The notes beneath the pieces were generated by a model. The model ran no database searches, was not told where the DNA came from, and worked only from the letters and a program-made list of their open reading frames with translations. The position numbers and the translations under genes were made by a program. From Saxidomus purpurata (Eukaryota; Mollusca; Bivalvia; Venerida; Veneridae), in the NCBI GenBank assembly GCA_022818135.1, contig JAFMSR010000005.1, positions 19,997,168-20,061,167 of the forward strand: a DNA stretch of 64,000 nucleotides, written 5' to 3'. This document shows positions 12,142-23,874 of this stretch, in pieces. Every line of letters starts with the position of its first letter. Within the stretch, counting starts at the first letter, position 1.

Positions 12142-12760
12142 ACACAACTCCATGTTTTTTGGCCTGGGGACTGAAAGTCCCTTAGGCCTAAGTTAGCATA
12201 CCACATTTCAAACACTGCAAGAAATTTAACTGTGCTATGTGCGAATAACAACTGTAAACATGCGCTATGCGAAAGTAGTGCAAGACAGACCAGATCAATC
12301 TTCTGTTTGAATGTCGCATATGATAAGAACATATTACAAATAAAAAGAGTACATACAACTTCAAACGATTGCAGGAAGGTATATAGCTTACGGGCTGCAT
12401 TACACATTTTTTTCTGTTTTAGAAATTACTGCGCTGTTAGCTGATTATGGAAGATAATCATATGCATATCACGGAAAAGTACGGATATTTACGGAAACGT
12501 ACGGAGCTCGATATAAGAGTTTGTAGTTTGATTTTCAAATTTCCGATGTTATTTCATTGACAACTTTGTTATTTACGAACGATTACATATATATTTACCT
12601 AAAAATAAATTTCTAAAAAAAAAACGAAGGAACTTACGTGATCAAAATCACCCGCCATTTATCGAGGACGCTGCATGTCAAGGCCCAGTGAACGGTTTCA
12701 CCGATTACTACGGAATTCCGTTAGGGCCATCTGCATATTCGCCTTTGAATAAAATAATCT

Positions 12761-13068
12761 GAAACGCGAAAACACGAAAACGCGAAAGTACGATGACGAA
12801 AACGCGAAGCTACGATGACGAAATTGCGAAAGTACGATGACGAAAACGCGAAAACACGATGGTGAAAATGCGATACAATTTCGCGTTTTCATCATCGTAC
12901 CTTCGCGTTTTCGTCATCGTACTTTCGCGGTTTCGTGTTTTCGTCATCGTACTTTCGCGTTTTCGCCATCGTACTTTCGCGTTTTCGTCATCGTACTTTC
13001 GGGTTTTCGTCATCGTAATTTCGCGTTTTCGTCATCGTACTTTCGCGTTTTCGTCATCGTACTTTCGC
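12761..13068. repeat. Inverted tandem array of a 22-bp unit
   Basis: A 22-bp unit made of TTTCGCGTTTTCG plus TCATCGTAC is repeated about 8 times on + from about 12885 to 13068. The same unit is repeated about 5 times in reverse complement from 12761 to about 12878. The two arms meet head to head near 12881. Unit copies within an arm differ by few bases. Because 22 is not a multiple of 3, all frames on both strands stay largely open and give a 22-residue periodic translation; these frames are not genes. Confidence 0.9.
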
Positions 13069-13159
13069 CTTCCGGTACGCATGCGCAAAACAATATTAAC
13101 AAAACAAAACAAGTGAATCCTTGCAGTAGTCTTAAAGATATGACTTGAACATATTTTTA

Positions 13160-13560
13160 TAATATAAACTAAGGGGGATAATACAAGAGTTATATGAGCT
13201 GGAGTTATGGTTTATAAACACTGCGCTAATGTACACCTAATAATATATCCATGCTCCATGTTTGGAGTTAATCTGTGCAATAGTGCTTAAGTTATGCTGC
13301 AAGCATTTATTTTACAAAATCAATTAAGTGATATAATTTAAGAACTATACAAGCTATAGTTATTGTTCCTGTGCACTGCTTTATACACTTCATAAAGTAT
13401 ACATGGTTAAATTTGGAGTGAACCCCTGCCAAAGTGTTGAAGTTGTCCTTTTATCACAAACAAGTGACATGGGGAGATAATTTAAAAACCTGGCAAGAGT
13501 TATGGTTCTTATTTATGCACTTCCTCTCCCTCATCACCCTCTACCTATACATTGCAGTTG
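13160..13560. repeat. Diverged dispersed repeat
   Basis: Two to three degenerate subunits, each with GGGGGATAAT or GGGAGATAATTT, then AAGAGTTATGGTT-like phrases. The wording is related to the intron-1 repeat at 885-1990. No coding signal. Confidence 0.35.
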
Positions 13561-14425
13561 CACGTACAAGCCTGTTCATTCTAGAGATTACCTGTGATAA
13601 GCCTGATTATAGCTGACCACTTTACACAGCATGTGGTCATCTAGATTATTACTGTTTTATTGACTGTGGAATAGCAAATGTCTTCTTGTGGTTTCTAGCT
13701 GCTTGACCACGTGTGACTTTTTATCTATTGTCTGAGTTTGGCAGTAGTAATTTTCAAGAGGCACATATTTTTGTAAATTTTGTGTTCAGGTTTCATATCA
13801 CCTTCATAACATCTGCAGCAAACTGAAACCAGAATTTTTTTACAAGTTCATATACTTTTGTGCCAGATATGGTTGTGCGCAAGACATTCGTATTGATTGA
13901 GTTAAACATTTCATTTTTATTTACATCTACATGTGAACTATAAAACACATTGAAATTGGCATTGAGAAATTCAAAAGATAATATGCACTGTAATAAAAAT
14001 TATAATTTATTTCTACATGTATTTTGCATAGCCATGTGAGGTGGAAATAAACAATATAGTATTTATATTGTCTAAGTAGAAATTAAATGAATTTGCTTTC
14101 AGTAAAGATAATTCAGCATATTTTTATCATTTTGAACATGTACTCCTGTTCATGAAGTTATAAAGTCAAAGCAGAAAACAACATGCACTTATACCACTTA
14201 TTTAATTGACCTAACGCCAGGAGAGATGTCGCCACGCCCACCGAAATCAAGGGGCACTACTCCTGCGAAGTCCGACAAACACAGGAAACGCTCAAACAGA
14301 TCTCTATTGAACTAAGTCTGAAATCATTAGTTTTATTTCTTTATTCGATAATATTTAACTGTACTATGATCTTTTTGATGATTTCAAAAAGTAAATCTAT
14401 AAAAGTGTGAATTTAGTTTTAAAGA

Positions 14426-14454
14426 GGGGGTGGGGAGGGGGAGGGGGGAAGGGG
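14426..14454 (+). other. Strong G-quadruplex motif
   Basis: Five G-runs of 4-6 bases are separated by one- or two-base loops (GGGGG T GGGG A GGGGG A GGGGGG AA GGGG). This fits the intramolecular G-quadruplex pattern with very short loops. It lies about 110 bp after the stop of the possible zinc-finger gene. The flanking sequence 14316-15670 otherwise shows no recognisable gene. Confidence 0.8.
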
Positions 14455-15670
14455 TACAAAATTTTCGAAACGCGTGTGGATTAAAGCTAGTTATTTGCAT
14501 ATGCGTTATTTTAATAAGCATCATTGAATCCGTTATCAAATATTTACGGTAGCATTATTATGTCCGCTGCGCATTAATTATTAAATACATGTACTCTTAA
14601 ATGAGGCCTTAACAGTATATTGTTAATTGAAAGATAAGATATCAATAAGCATTTTTATAAACATGTGTCATCAATAAAAGTAACTGTGTGACCATGGTTT
14701 TTAATTTTATATTTCGTGGAAGACTTAATTTTTGCAAGCGGTTCTGTGAGCTGGGTCATGCTATGGGGTCTTATGTTTTAGGCAATGTGACACTTCTATA
14801 AGTAAAACAAAACCGATAATATGCAGAGCATTTCTAAGCATATATATTTATATCATTTTGATACGACTTCTGACAGACAGTGTTTTTAAACAATTTTATG
14901 TCCAGCTAGAAATATCATTTATTTATCTAAATTGCTTTTTAAATCAAATGAAACAGATTCATCGGACTGACTGACTAATTGGAGTCATTTACCCTCGCTA
15001 CCAGCCGTAGTCATATGACCCAGCGTGGCTTATACTATTATTGTGCACTTATAGTTTATAATGTGCAAGTCCACTAAAAATTTTCTAATATATATTCGCA
15101 CACACACAAACATGATGACACGTTTTGATAAGACACACTTTACAAAACATTTTATTAAATCAGTCTAAAATGTATGAAGAGTCACAACACTACGGACCTA
15201 AAATAAAATTGGTCCGTGACAAAACTCTTAAAATTTAGAAACTAAACCCGGTAACAAAATAATTATGACTGTCACGATAAAAAAGATCTATTTCTAAGAA
15301 GTACTCTTCCTTACATAGAAAATACCTGAAATTGCATGTCCGTCAACGGATTAATTGTAATGTTTGTCGGACAAAATGGCGGCTAGTAACCATATTCGCC
15401 ACGTGTTGTAGCAGCTAGCTGTTTGATTGGTCTGATAAGAGATTATTATCTGTCAATCAAGAACCTGGCGTAATGCTTACATGTGATATTAAAGAAATGT
15501 GTTGTGTTAATGTTTACAATGGTGATAAAATTTGCGTTGTAAGCTTTGCTCAAGTACTCAGTACAATATATACTATAATTTATATAAAGTATTCTGGCTT
15601 TGTTTTTATCCTTTACTTAGTCCACTATAAAGATCTACGTTAAAGATAATACATTTCAGTTACATATATT
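14455..15670. other. Intergenic, no gene recognised
   Basis: AT-rich DNA. No exon, tRNA or tandem repeat that I can support. Confidence 0.4.
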
Positions 15671-15674
15671 TACA

Positions 15675-15850
15675 GGCGGACAGTTTCCCTAACAATCATT
15701 CCTGGTAAGGATCAGTACTAGAACCATTTCCTTCTGGAAAACGGCCAACTTTCTCACATAAAGAGACGTGGTCAGCAGCGGGGCTCGAACCCACGACCCT
15801 CACTAATTGAGAGGTTTCAGCTTATCTAACCGCTTGACCAGGGAGACATC
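15675..15850 (-). mobile_element. tRNA-derived SINE
   Basis: On - the head reads GTCTCCCTGGTCAAGCGGTTAG (split here as box A-like) and GTGGGTTCGAGCCCCGC (box B-like), followed by a body ending near AAACTGTCCGCCTGTAAA. It matches 29398-29560 and 9955-10112 in the same order. Confidence 0.7.
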
Positions 15851-16526
15851 TCACTGTCTGTAATATTGCGGTTACATCAAGTGATGTTCCACTTCAAACT
15901 TGCTATTAAAGCAAATCAGACAGATATTTATTGAAATTATGCAAACCTTATGTTTAACATTCCTTTGCTACATTAAAGTGCCAATCCTTACAATAATTCC
16001 TGTTTCCGACCGAACAAATTCAGTGCCTTCGGCACTTTGATTATTGCAAGCCGTCAAGTGTTTATTCGTTTTCATAAAACAGATGCTATTATTGATAAAG
16101 AAGTGGTAAAGAGTAATGTCAGCAGTTCGATATTTTGTGAAGTTTGTTAGCAAAGGTGCACATTTAAAGTAAAGTAGTTTTAAGTTTTTCATTAATGTAT
16201 CGCCATTCAGGCAACTTTTGACCAGTTCCCCAGCTGGTCATGTTTAAAGGAACATCACTGTAGCAGGTTTTTTTTTACAGAATTATGTATGGTCTTGGTT
16301 GTAATGTCTTTCAGACCATATGTTTCTTTCAATCTTTTATCAATTAATAAACCTTAATATAATTATGCGATAACAATGTGATCTTATTGATACAATAATC
16401 ATTTTACCGTATATAATTTTTTTAATAAGAAGTATTTTTTAAAAAACAAGTTGATTAAATTATATACAGCCGCGTCAGTTGAAGTGTTTTCGTTTTCCAG
16501 TAAAATGAATCAATTAGTTATGTTAA

Positions 16527-16605
16527 TAGAAGAGCGGGGATCGAACCTGCGATCCCTTGACTACCGGTCCAGAGCGTTAACCACTAGACCACTGAACGGC
16601 TCAAA
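16527..16605 (-). mobile_element. tRNA-like sequence (SINE head or tRNA pseudogene)
   Basis: On - the sequence has TGGTCTAGTGGTTAACGC (box A) and GCAGGTTCGATCCCCGC (box B) at tRNA spacing, about 75 nt in total. The two acceptor-stem halves do not pair and the T-stem has an A-C mismatch, so it is not a sound tRNA. A SINE head is most likely. Confidence 0.6.
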
Positions 16606-16943
16606 CATGTAGCAGTTTGTCACAAGCAAGGCTAATACACACCTCTGATTTACTATACATGTTTATAATTAACTAGTGATGAAATTTAAACTAATGAAGT
16701 TATTTTATGATCATGAAGGCATAATCAAATATAACATTTCCCCTTTTTAATGATTTTTGCCCTTTTTTTCTGAGACTTCATTAATTGGTCTGTTCTAAAT
16801 TTAAGCGCAAAATGTGACAGTTTTACTGAAAAGAAAATCATAGCGCATACGCTATAACAATTATTTACGATCCCAAACGGAACAGAATAAAACATGGTGA
16901 TATCATTTAAATAAAAAAATAAAAAAATGAAAAAAAATGTTGT

Positions 16944-17118
16944 TTTTAGTTTTTCTCAAACGTGTACCGATATGTATATTTTATTTTTCCAACACTTCCA
17001 AATGATCGATCCGTCTGCTCAGTTATAGTGTTTTATGGCCGGACATTACGTAACATTTATAATGACCCGTAATAAAATACTTAAAGCTGTATATTGGGTT
17101 TTGTTTTATGCTTTATAT
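16944..17118. repeat. Segment A, left flank of the 2.6-kb insertion
   Basis: About 175 bp that recurs at 19802-19975 with only about two substitutions seen. Here it stops at GCTTTATAT and the MITE end follows. In the second copy it runs straight on into segment B, giving the uninterrupted site. Confidence 0.85.
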
Positions 17119-17576
17119 GGTATGAGACGCCTAAATACATTTCCATAGACTTACATTATAAGGGTTTCTTCCGGTGCGACTACCCAAAATCTCACCGACT
17201 GCTGAAATGAACTTTATTTTGTAGAATCATCCTAGTCCCACATAAAAATAACAAAATTTATACATGTGATCCAATACTTTATGCCAGTAATTTGGAGCTC
17301 AATGACACCACCCCCATTTTTGTGGCAGTTTTAGTGGTCACCGACCAAATATGTCAGTATTTTCAAATACCAAATATTTTGATTAAAATTTATATCCAGA
17401 TTTTCCTTTTCATATTTCATTTGTGATCTATCATGCAGCGATTATTTCAAAATAATTTTTCTTGTATGCATCCACTTAGTTTCAGCCAATCGCAATCAAA
17501 CACATAGTGTAGGTCTGCATGTTCCCTAGACAAAATCACCTGCTTCCGGTTTTCACCGATTTAGGCGTCTCATACC
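17119..17576. mobile_element. MITE copy 1 (458 bp, 18-bp perfect TIR)
   Basis: Left and right ends are an 18-bp perfect inverted repeat. Non-coding. It differs from copy 2 mostly by one-base insertions and deletions. Confidence 0.85.
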
Positions 17577-19245
17577 TAAAGACTGAAACGATTGCTTTTG
17601 TATGCACTTAGAACTCTTTCAAATAATAAGATAACCATTGCTGAACCAAAGTATAGCTTTGATTTAATCTGCATTGCATCACAATGCAGAATATACCTCC
17701 ATATTGATGACCAGGTCGAGACGATTTCGTGTGCTGCTGCTGAGCTTTGAAATAATGTGTCGAATTGCTTCAATATCAGTTGTCATTTCTGTAGTCTTTT
17801 TCTTTTCAGAGTCGAAAATGTGAGTGGACAAGGGCAGAGTGTCTATTAAAAATATATGTGTTTATTTGGTTGATATATCATATACTATTCCTGCAATGGC
17901 ATGTTATGATACCCCACCCCTTCCAAAAATATGAAATTTTGAAGAAATTTTGCCTTATTTATCACAAAATAGTGTTCTAAAAAGCAGGATAGTATCAAAA
18001 ATTGCATCAAAAAGTACAATAGAGTTAAGGCTGTACATACGCACACCGTATAAACACGCTTGTTCGTAAAAAAAAAAAATAAACATCTAGATGGACGTTC
18101 AGGGTGCCCAAAATTAAGAGTAATCTGCGTAGTATTTGAATTCCTAACACATTTACCATGAATTGTAAAGAACCGAATGCTTCTTAAGTGCCACTTTTTC
18201 ATTAAAATATGAATTGTCACGGCTATGCATGAAATTTCAATTCAAATAGACGATAACTGACGCGATGCATCCCTCTGAGGCCAAAAAGGCGTACTTTTTA
18301 TACCATTTTAGAGTAATATTCGTATTTCTGAGACCGAAATTGCAAAAGCGACAAGAAATAATGCATATTTAACAAAATTCGTATTTAATGTAATGAAAAA
18401 CAACCAATTAGCCACAAAAACTGAGCAGATTTTCTCAAAAATTGGGTTTTAAGGCATTTTTGTAATTAAAGGGAGGTAATTCAAAATCTATATTGCCCTT
18501 CCCTATGCGTTCCGGGATTTTTGTCGCATTTTGTGATAAGAATTACGTCGATTTCTGTTAAATTATAATGCAGCACTGTTTTCACGCATTTCATGGCGAC
18601 TAGATCTAAATACACATTTTAATTACAACGGACACTTGTTTGGTATGTTTTCAGCTCTAGAATCATAAGGTGACGAAACTCATTTACTAAAACAGTAGCC
18701 ATTTAGGTGATATTTACCCGTCTAGTTATTTTGAGATTCAGTTAGAGGTCTAAATAACACAATTTCATCAATAAAATCACAGTACGTACTAAAATCCGAG
18801 CATAAACAGCTCGAGAATATACTTTTGTAAATTATCATTTGTGAATTATATACCACATTTCACACTTCAATTGACAACATGTTATCTGCCCTTGCACATT
18901 TCTTTTTCAGCATTTTCTCCACTGCTGGTCCCGTATATTGAAACTTTGTAACCATACCTGCACTCTAGACTAGAAAATCATCTAGTAATAAATTCAGATT
19001 TGCGCTGACATCTCTTCACTCCGTATTCATGTGTGCACAACAAAATCAAACAGTGATAATCCCCTAAATCTGACTGAGGGGTACTTTTGAACCTTTATTT
19101 TCAATAAAAATATCAGAAAAGCTGTTTTGTTTCCTTCCAGACCTCCATTCAATGTAACTGTTACCAAATTAGCTATTTTGAATACAAAACAATGTCTAAT
19201 ATGAACTCGGGGACACACAGAAACTCATTATCTGTGCTATATTTA

Positions 19246-19703
19246 GGTATGAGACGCCTAAATACTTTCCATGACTTACATTATAAGGGTTTCTTCCCAG
19301 GTGCGACTACCCAAAATCTCACCGACTGCTGAAATGAACTTTTATTTTGTAGAATCATCCTAGTCCCACATAAAAATAACAAAATTTATACATGTGATCC
19401 AATACTTTATGCCAGTAATTTGGAGCTCAATGACACCACCCCCATTTTTGTGGCAGTTTTAGTGGTCACCGACCAAATATGTCAGTATTTTCAAATACCA
19501 AATATTTTGATTATAATTTTATCCAGATTTTCCTTTTCATATTTCTTTGTGATCTATCATGCAGCGATTATTTCAAAATAATTTTTCTTGTATGCATCCA
19601 CTTAGTTTCAGCCAATCAGCAATCAAACACATAGTGTAGGTCTGCATGTTCCCTAGACAAAATCACCTGCTTCCGGTTTTCACCGATTTAGGCGTCTCAT
19701 ACC
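19246..19703. mobile_element. MITE copy 2 (458 bp, 18-bp perfect TIR)
   Basis: Same length, ends and orientation as copy 1 at 17119-17576. The right flank is TATAT, shared with the left flank of copy 1. Confidence 0.85.
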
Positions 19704-20071
19704 TATATACCGATTCAAAAGAAAAAATCTGTCAATGAAACGAATATATTTTACTAAATTCTATAACTATACAATGATAATTTATATAACTTTTCATCAT
19801 ATTTAGTTTTTCTCCAACGTGTACCGATATGTATATTTTATTTTTCCAACACTTCCGAATGATCGATCCGTCTGCTCAGTTATAGTGTTTTATGGCCGGA
19901 CATTACGTAACATTTATAATGACCCGTAATAAAATACTTAAAGCTGTATATTGGGTTTTGTTTTATGCTTTATATACCGATTCAAAAGAAAAAATCTGTC
20001 AATGAAACGAATATATTTTACTAAATTCTATAACTATACAATGATAATTTATATAACTTTTCATCATATTT
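19704..20071. repeat. Tandem duplication B-A'-B' carrying the empty insertion site
   Basis: Segment B (19704-19801) is followed by A' (19802-19975) and B' (19976-20071). B and B' appear identical over about 95 bp, and A' is nearly identical to 16944-17118. The A'/B' junction at 19971-19980 is the uninterrupted insertion site. A misjoined alternative haplotype in the assembly would look the same. Confidence 0.8.
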
Positions 20072-21030
20072 CATACAAGTTTAAAGAGCGAAGACCCTAT
20101 GTTTTATTAATAATAATATTATCATTTACCTAATTTCAAAGTTTGTAAAATGTTAAATCACTATGATTTTTTTCTCTCTTTTTCAATCACTTGGACAGAG
20201 ACGTATGTTATACGGGAGACACTCAAAATCCCCTTGGTCATAATCCCCTTGGTCCAAAAATGGCATAGTAGTCATAATCCCCTTAATGGATTTTACATTT
20301 CATTTGATAGGAAGGTGAAAATGTCATTTTATGTAGTGTTGAAAGAGAATGTCTTGAAGATCCACGTTTGTTTTCACAATACAGATGCAGTAAAAACCAG
20401 GTAGTCTAAATTCGCGTATGTTTTGTCTTTCAAAGCTTTCCGAAGAAATGAATTTGTTTTGTTTTTTTCTTCTTTAACAGTGCAACTTTTAGTGTGAAAA
20501 CAATGAACATAAGCAAATCTTGATATGTGTACAGATATATCCCGTTTGGCAGGCGCAGTTACACGTGACTGGTTTTATGGCCCCATAAATCACATACGCT
20601 CGCATATATCGATAAAAAAGAAGGGTAACTCTGGAGACACCGTGATGACACATGAAATTTGACTTAATTCCCTTGATTTTTGTGATATCAGTCGTGGTCA
20701 TATAAGTTTGCCATGCTGAAATTTATTTACTTACACAAGTAGTTAAGTATTTAGAATTTTTAAGTTTAGTATTTTTAAATTAGTGAATTCCATCATAAGA
20801 GCTTCATAGTTTGTATATAATCGTATTTATATTCAAAATTCGCAATTACATGTACATAGTTTAAGTTGTATTCAAATGAACTTAATATTTCTTGAACGTC
20901 GCTTTTAGTATTGTTTTTCGATGATTTTTTTTGCAGTAAATTTCGATTAATCAGGAAACTTCAAACAGTTTGATACAAGTTGGCAAATATTCTACGTTCG
21001 GACTTGACTATTTTGGAGTGATCAATATTT
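20072..21030. other. Intergenic, nothing recognised
   Basis: AT-rich. A short triplicated phrase (ATAATCCCCTTGGTC and variants, 20228-20290) is the only local structure noted. Confidence 0.35.
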
Positions 21031-21039
21031 TATCTCATG

Positions 21040-22120
21040 ATTTGAACAATTCTAGTAGAGGTCCACTAGGCAATGCTAAATATCCAAGCTCTAGGCCTTG
21101 TGGTTTCAGAGAAGATTTTTTAAGTTTTTCCTATTTGTTGCCATAGCAACCAGAGTTCTGCTTTGAACAATTTTCAGAGCTTCATGCAAGGAACGCCCCT
21201 GCCAAGTTTCATCAACACTGGCCCTAATTGGGCCAATGGTTTCAGAGGAGATGTCTTTTGAAGCAAAATGTGGACGGATGATGGACGGACAGCAGACAAT
21301 CCATCCTAAAAGCTCACCCTGGCACAAAGTGCCAGATGAGCTAATGAATACAACACATAGTTGTGTGAAATATCATTTATTTTTAATAAAACAATTTTGA
21401 TTGACAACAAAAATATCTGGAAAGATTAAATACATGTAAATACAGGATTTCAAACGTGAGGGCCAAGATGACCTTATATCTCTTACCTGGCTACCATTAG
21501 CTTTAGTACAAGGTAATCAATAGCAGAAAGGGTTGATTTTGACCTGGGGATTCTGATTTGAACAATCTTCATAGAGGTCCACTACAAAATACTTTCTTCT
21601 AAATCGCTCTGTGACTAGTGGTTTTAGACAAAAAGATTTTAAAGTTTTCCCAAAACAAATCCGTGTTAAATCAAGTGACCCACTAGGCAGGGTCAATTTT
21701 GACCTGGGACTCATGGTTAGAACAACATTCGTAAAAGTGAACTAGGCAATACTACATGCTAAATATCTAAGCTCTAGGCCTTGTGGTTAATCAGAGAAGA
21801 TTTTAAGTTTTCCTATAAAAGTCTACTTAAAATCAAGTGTACCCCAGATGGGGTCAATTTTTATCCGGAGGATCATGATTTGATCAATCTTGGTAGAGGT
21901 CTACTTGACAAAGCCACATGCCAAATATCTAAGCTTTGGGTTTTCATGTTTTTGAGAAAAAGATTTTTAAAGTTTTCCTTCTGCATGGAACGGAATTATC
22001 TAAATAACTTTGATAGAGCTTCATGCAAGAAACATCCCTGCCAAGTTTCATCAACATTGGCCCAGTGTTTTCAGAGGAGATGTCGTTAAAAGCAAAATGC
22101 GAACTTTAAGCCAGGTGAGG
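21040..22120 (+). repeat. Dispersed repeat with about 145-bp subunits, two partial copies
   Basis: Carries the family phrases GTAGAGGTCCACTAG, CCAAATATCTAAGCTCTAGG, CCTTGTGGTTTCAGAGAAGA and CATCAACATTGGCC. One copy ends near 21345 with AAAGCTCACCCTGGCAC and GCCAGATGAGCTAA. A second runs 21440-22120. Full copies are at 22380-23205, 51021-52387 and, inverted, 38508-39285. Confidence 0.75.
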
Positions 22121-22379
22121 TAAAAAGGATAGTTTTTCAGTTATACAGATGTTACTACACTTCTTCCAAAACAGGAGTTAAAACTAAACCATCGTAAATT
22201 TCATTTCTTTTACTGCTTCCTCCTTGCATTTGAATCATTTTAATTTATTTAAAAAGTTCCATAATTATAATTCTGCAAAACGTTTATTCACGGAGTAACT
22301 GCATTACCTACCCAGCTTATTGCGTTAAGCATTTTAATGCCGTCATATTGTCACAATATGCTTTTATTAATAATTAAAC

Positions 22380-23205
22380 AAAGGGCCAAGATGGCCCTAT
22401 ATCGCTCACCTTGGTACAAGTCCACTTGCCTGGTGGAAGATCACTAGATAATGTTATATACCAAATAGGTTTTCCTATATACGTCATTGTAAAACAAGTG
22501 ACACCGCCCCCCACCGGGCAAGGTCAATTTCGACCCCAGGGGCATAATCAGAACAAACTTTGAAGAGGTCTACTAGGCAATGCTACATGCCAAATATCTA
22601 AGCTCTAGGCCTTGTGGTTTCAGAGAAGAAGATTTTTAAAGTTTTTCCTATATAAGCCTATGCAAAACTAAGTGACCACCCCGCGGGGTCAATTTTGACC
22701 AGGGGTCATAATTTGTACAATCTTGGTAGAGGTCCACTAGACAATGCTACATGCCAAATATCAAATATCTAAGGTCAAGGCCTTGTGGTTTCAGAGAAGA
22801 AGGTTTTTAAAGTTTTTCCTATATAAGCCCATGCAAAACTAGGTGACCACCCGCACGGGGTCAATTTTGACCCAGGGGTCATAATTTGAACAATCTTGGT
22901 AGAGGTCCACCAGACAATACTACATGCCAAATATCTAAGCTCTAAGCCTTGTGGTTTCAGAGAAGAAAATTGTTAAAGTTTTTCCTATTTGTTGCCATAG
23001 CAACCAGAGTTTTGCTTTGAATGGAATTCTTTGAACAATTTTGGTAGAGCTTCATGCAAGGAACATTCCTGCATAGTTTTATCAACATTGGCCTAGAGGT
23101 TTCAGAGCAGATGTCATTTGAATCAAAATGTTGACGGACGACGTACGACGGACAATCATTGATCAGAAAAGCTCACCCTGGCATAGCCAGGTGAGCTAAA
23201 AAATA
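22380..23205 (+). repeat. Dispersed repeat with about 145-bp subunits, near-complete copy
   Basis: Starts GGGCCAAGATGGCCC (short palindrome), contains about three to four subunits, and ends in a palindrome AGCTCACCCTGGC...GCCAGGTGAGCT. No open frame of note. I know this arrangement only as a common bivalve-type repeat; its class is uncertain. Confidence 0.8.
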
Positions 23206-23874
23206 CAGTTTGATTTTGATTAATAATTGATCGAAACAAATGGAACTTTTGATACAGTTTGTAGGTACTACAACTAGAAAAATTTATTTGATAAAGTAAC
23301 AGTAGAAATGACCTTTTCCACCAAAGTGTGTTTTAATTTCGACATATGACAAATCCATGCTGTTGTACACACTATTTTCTAGGTAATTCATCTGACCCTG
23401 TGCAATTCAGAAGCGTTAAATACTGGTTTACAGTTAAGACTTACGTGGTATATTGTACAAGCAAAAATTGTATAAAATGAAATGCAGAATTTCTGCACTA
23501 TAAAACACCCTTGAGGCGCAGCATTTTCAAGTGAAAATACTAACATTTTTTAAACAGTATTTTTCAAATACTCAAAACCCCATATACAAATATCTGACTG
23601 TTTAAAGGAGGTCTTAACAACAAATGCTGCTTTAATATAAGAATAAAAATATATTGCAGTGTGCAAAATGAGCATACTGTGAAAAAGTTATTTTACACAG
23701 ATTGGTTATATTCAGTACAATATTCAGTAGCATTATGTATTAAGTATATGCATAGATAGTCGTGCACAAATCTGTCACACAAACATCACTAACATAAGCA
23801 TGATGTTTTCTATTCAATTCTTGCATGTATTTGACTGTCATAACACGTATAGAGCAAATAAAACAATTAAAAAT
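23206..23874. other. Intergenic, nothing recognised
   Basis: AT-rich. No supported feature. Confidence 0.35.

Larger units (their letters stand above)
11541..14315 (+). pseudogene. Possible two-exon C2H2 zinc-finger gene with a frameshift
   Basis: Candidate exon A (11541-11740) reads CEDSSSSDEDF, then HPIYACDV and a TGA. Two missing bases in a GTGTG stretch near 11664 would restore CDVCEK. After that point the other frame reads CEKLYVSISGITGHMRTKHG, a C2H2 finger with an HMRTKH pair, and stops at a GTAAGT donor in phase 1. Candidate exon B (14221-14315) follows an AG acceptor, is in the matching phase, and reads EMSPRPPKSRG, TPAKSDKHRKRSNRSLLN, then TAA: a basic, low-complexity tail. I do not recognise the family. 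Joining the two exons rests only on phase and strand. The frameshift may be real decay or a sequencing error. An upstream exon is needed to supply a start. Confidence 0.3.
17119..19703. mobile_element. 2585-bp insertion bounded by two direct MITE copies, 5-bp target duplication
   Basis: Two 458-bp copies in direct orientation (17119-17576 and 19246-19703) flank 1669 bp. Each copy starts GGTATGAGACGCCTAAAT and ends with its exact complement ATTTAGGCGTCTCATACC. The whole unit is flanked by TATAT on both sides (17114-17118 and 19704-19708). The empty site GCTTTATATACCG is preserved at 19967-19979. The individual copies lack their own target duplications: inner flanks are TAAAG after the first and ATTTA before the second. 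The two copies differ mainly by single-base gaps, so they look recent or imperfectly sequenced. The interior has no convincing coding region, primer-binding site or polypurine tract. It could be a composite MITE transposition or an LTR-like element with unusual long inverted termini. Confidence 0.8.

Noticed and set aside
12698..13148. Several overlapping frames on both strands with RFRHRTFAFSS-like repeats
   Set aside because: All arise from the 22-bp inverted satellite; the same repeat is open in many frames, and there is no start, splice or domain context.
16527..16605. Possible functional tRNA gene on -
   Set aside because: Box A and box B are good, but the acceptor stem does not pair and the T-stem has a mismatch; a SINE head explains it better.
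17119..19703. Ordinary LTR retrotransposon
   Set aside because: Direct repeats and a 5-bp duplication fit, but the ends are not TG/CA, carry 18-bp inverted termini, and there is no primer-binding site, polypurine tract or gag/pol frame.
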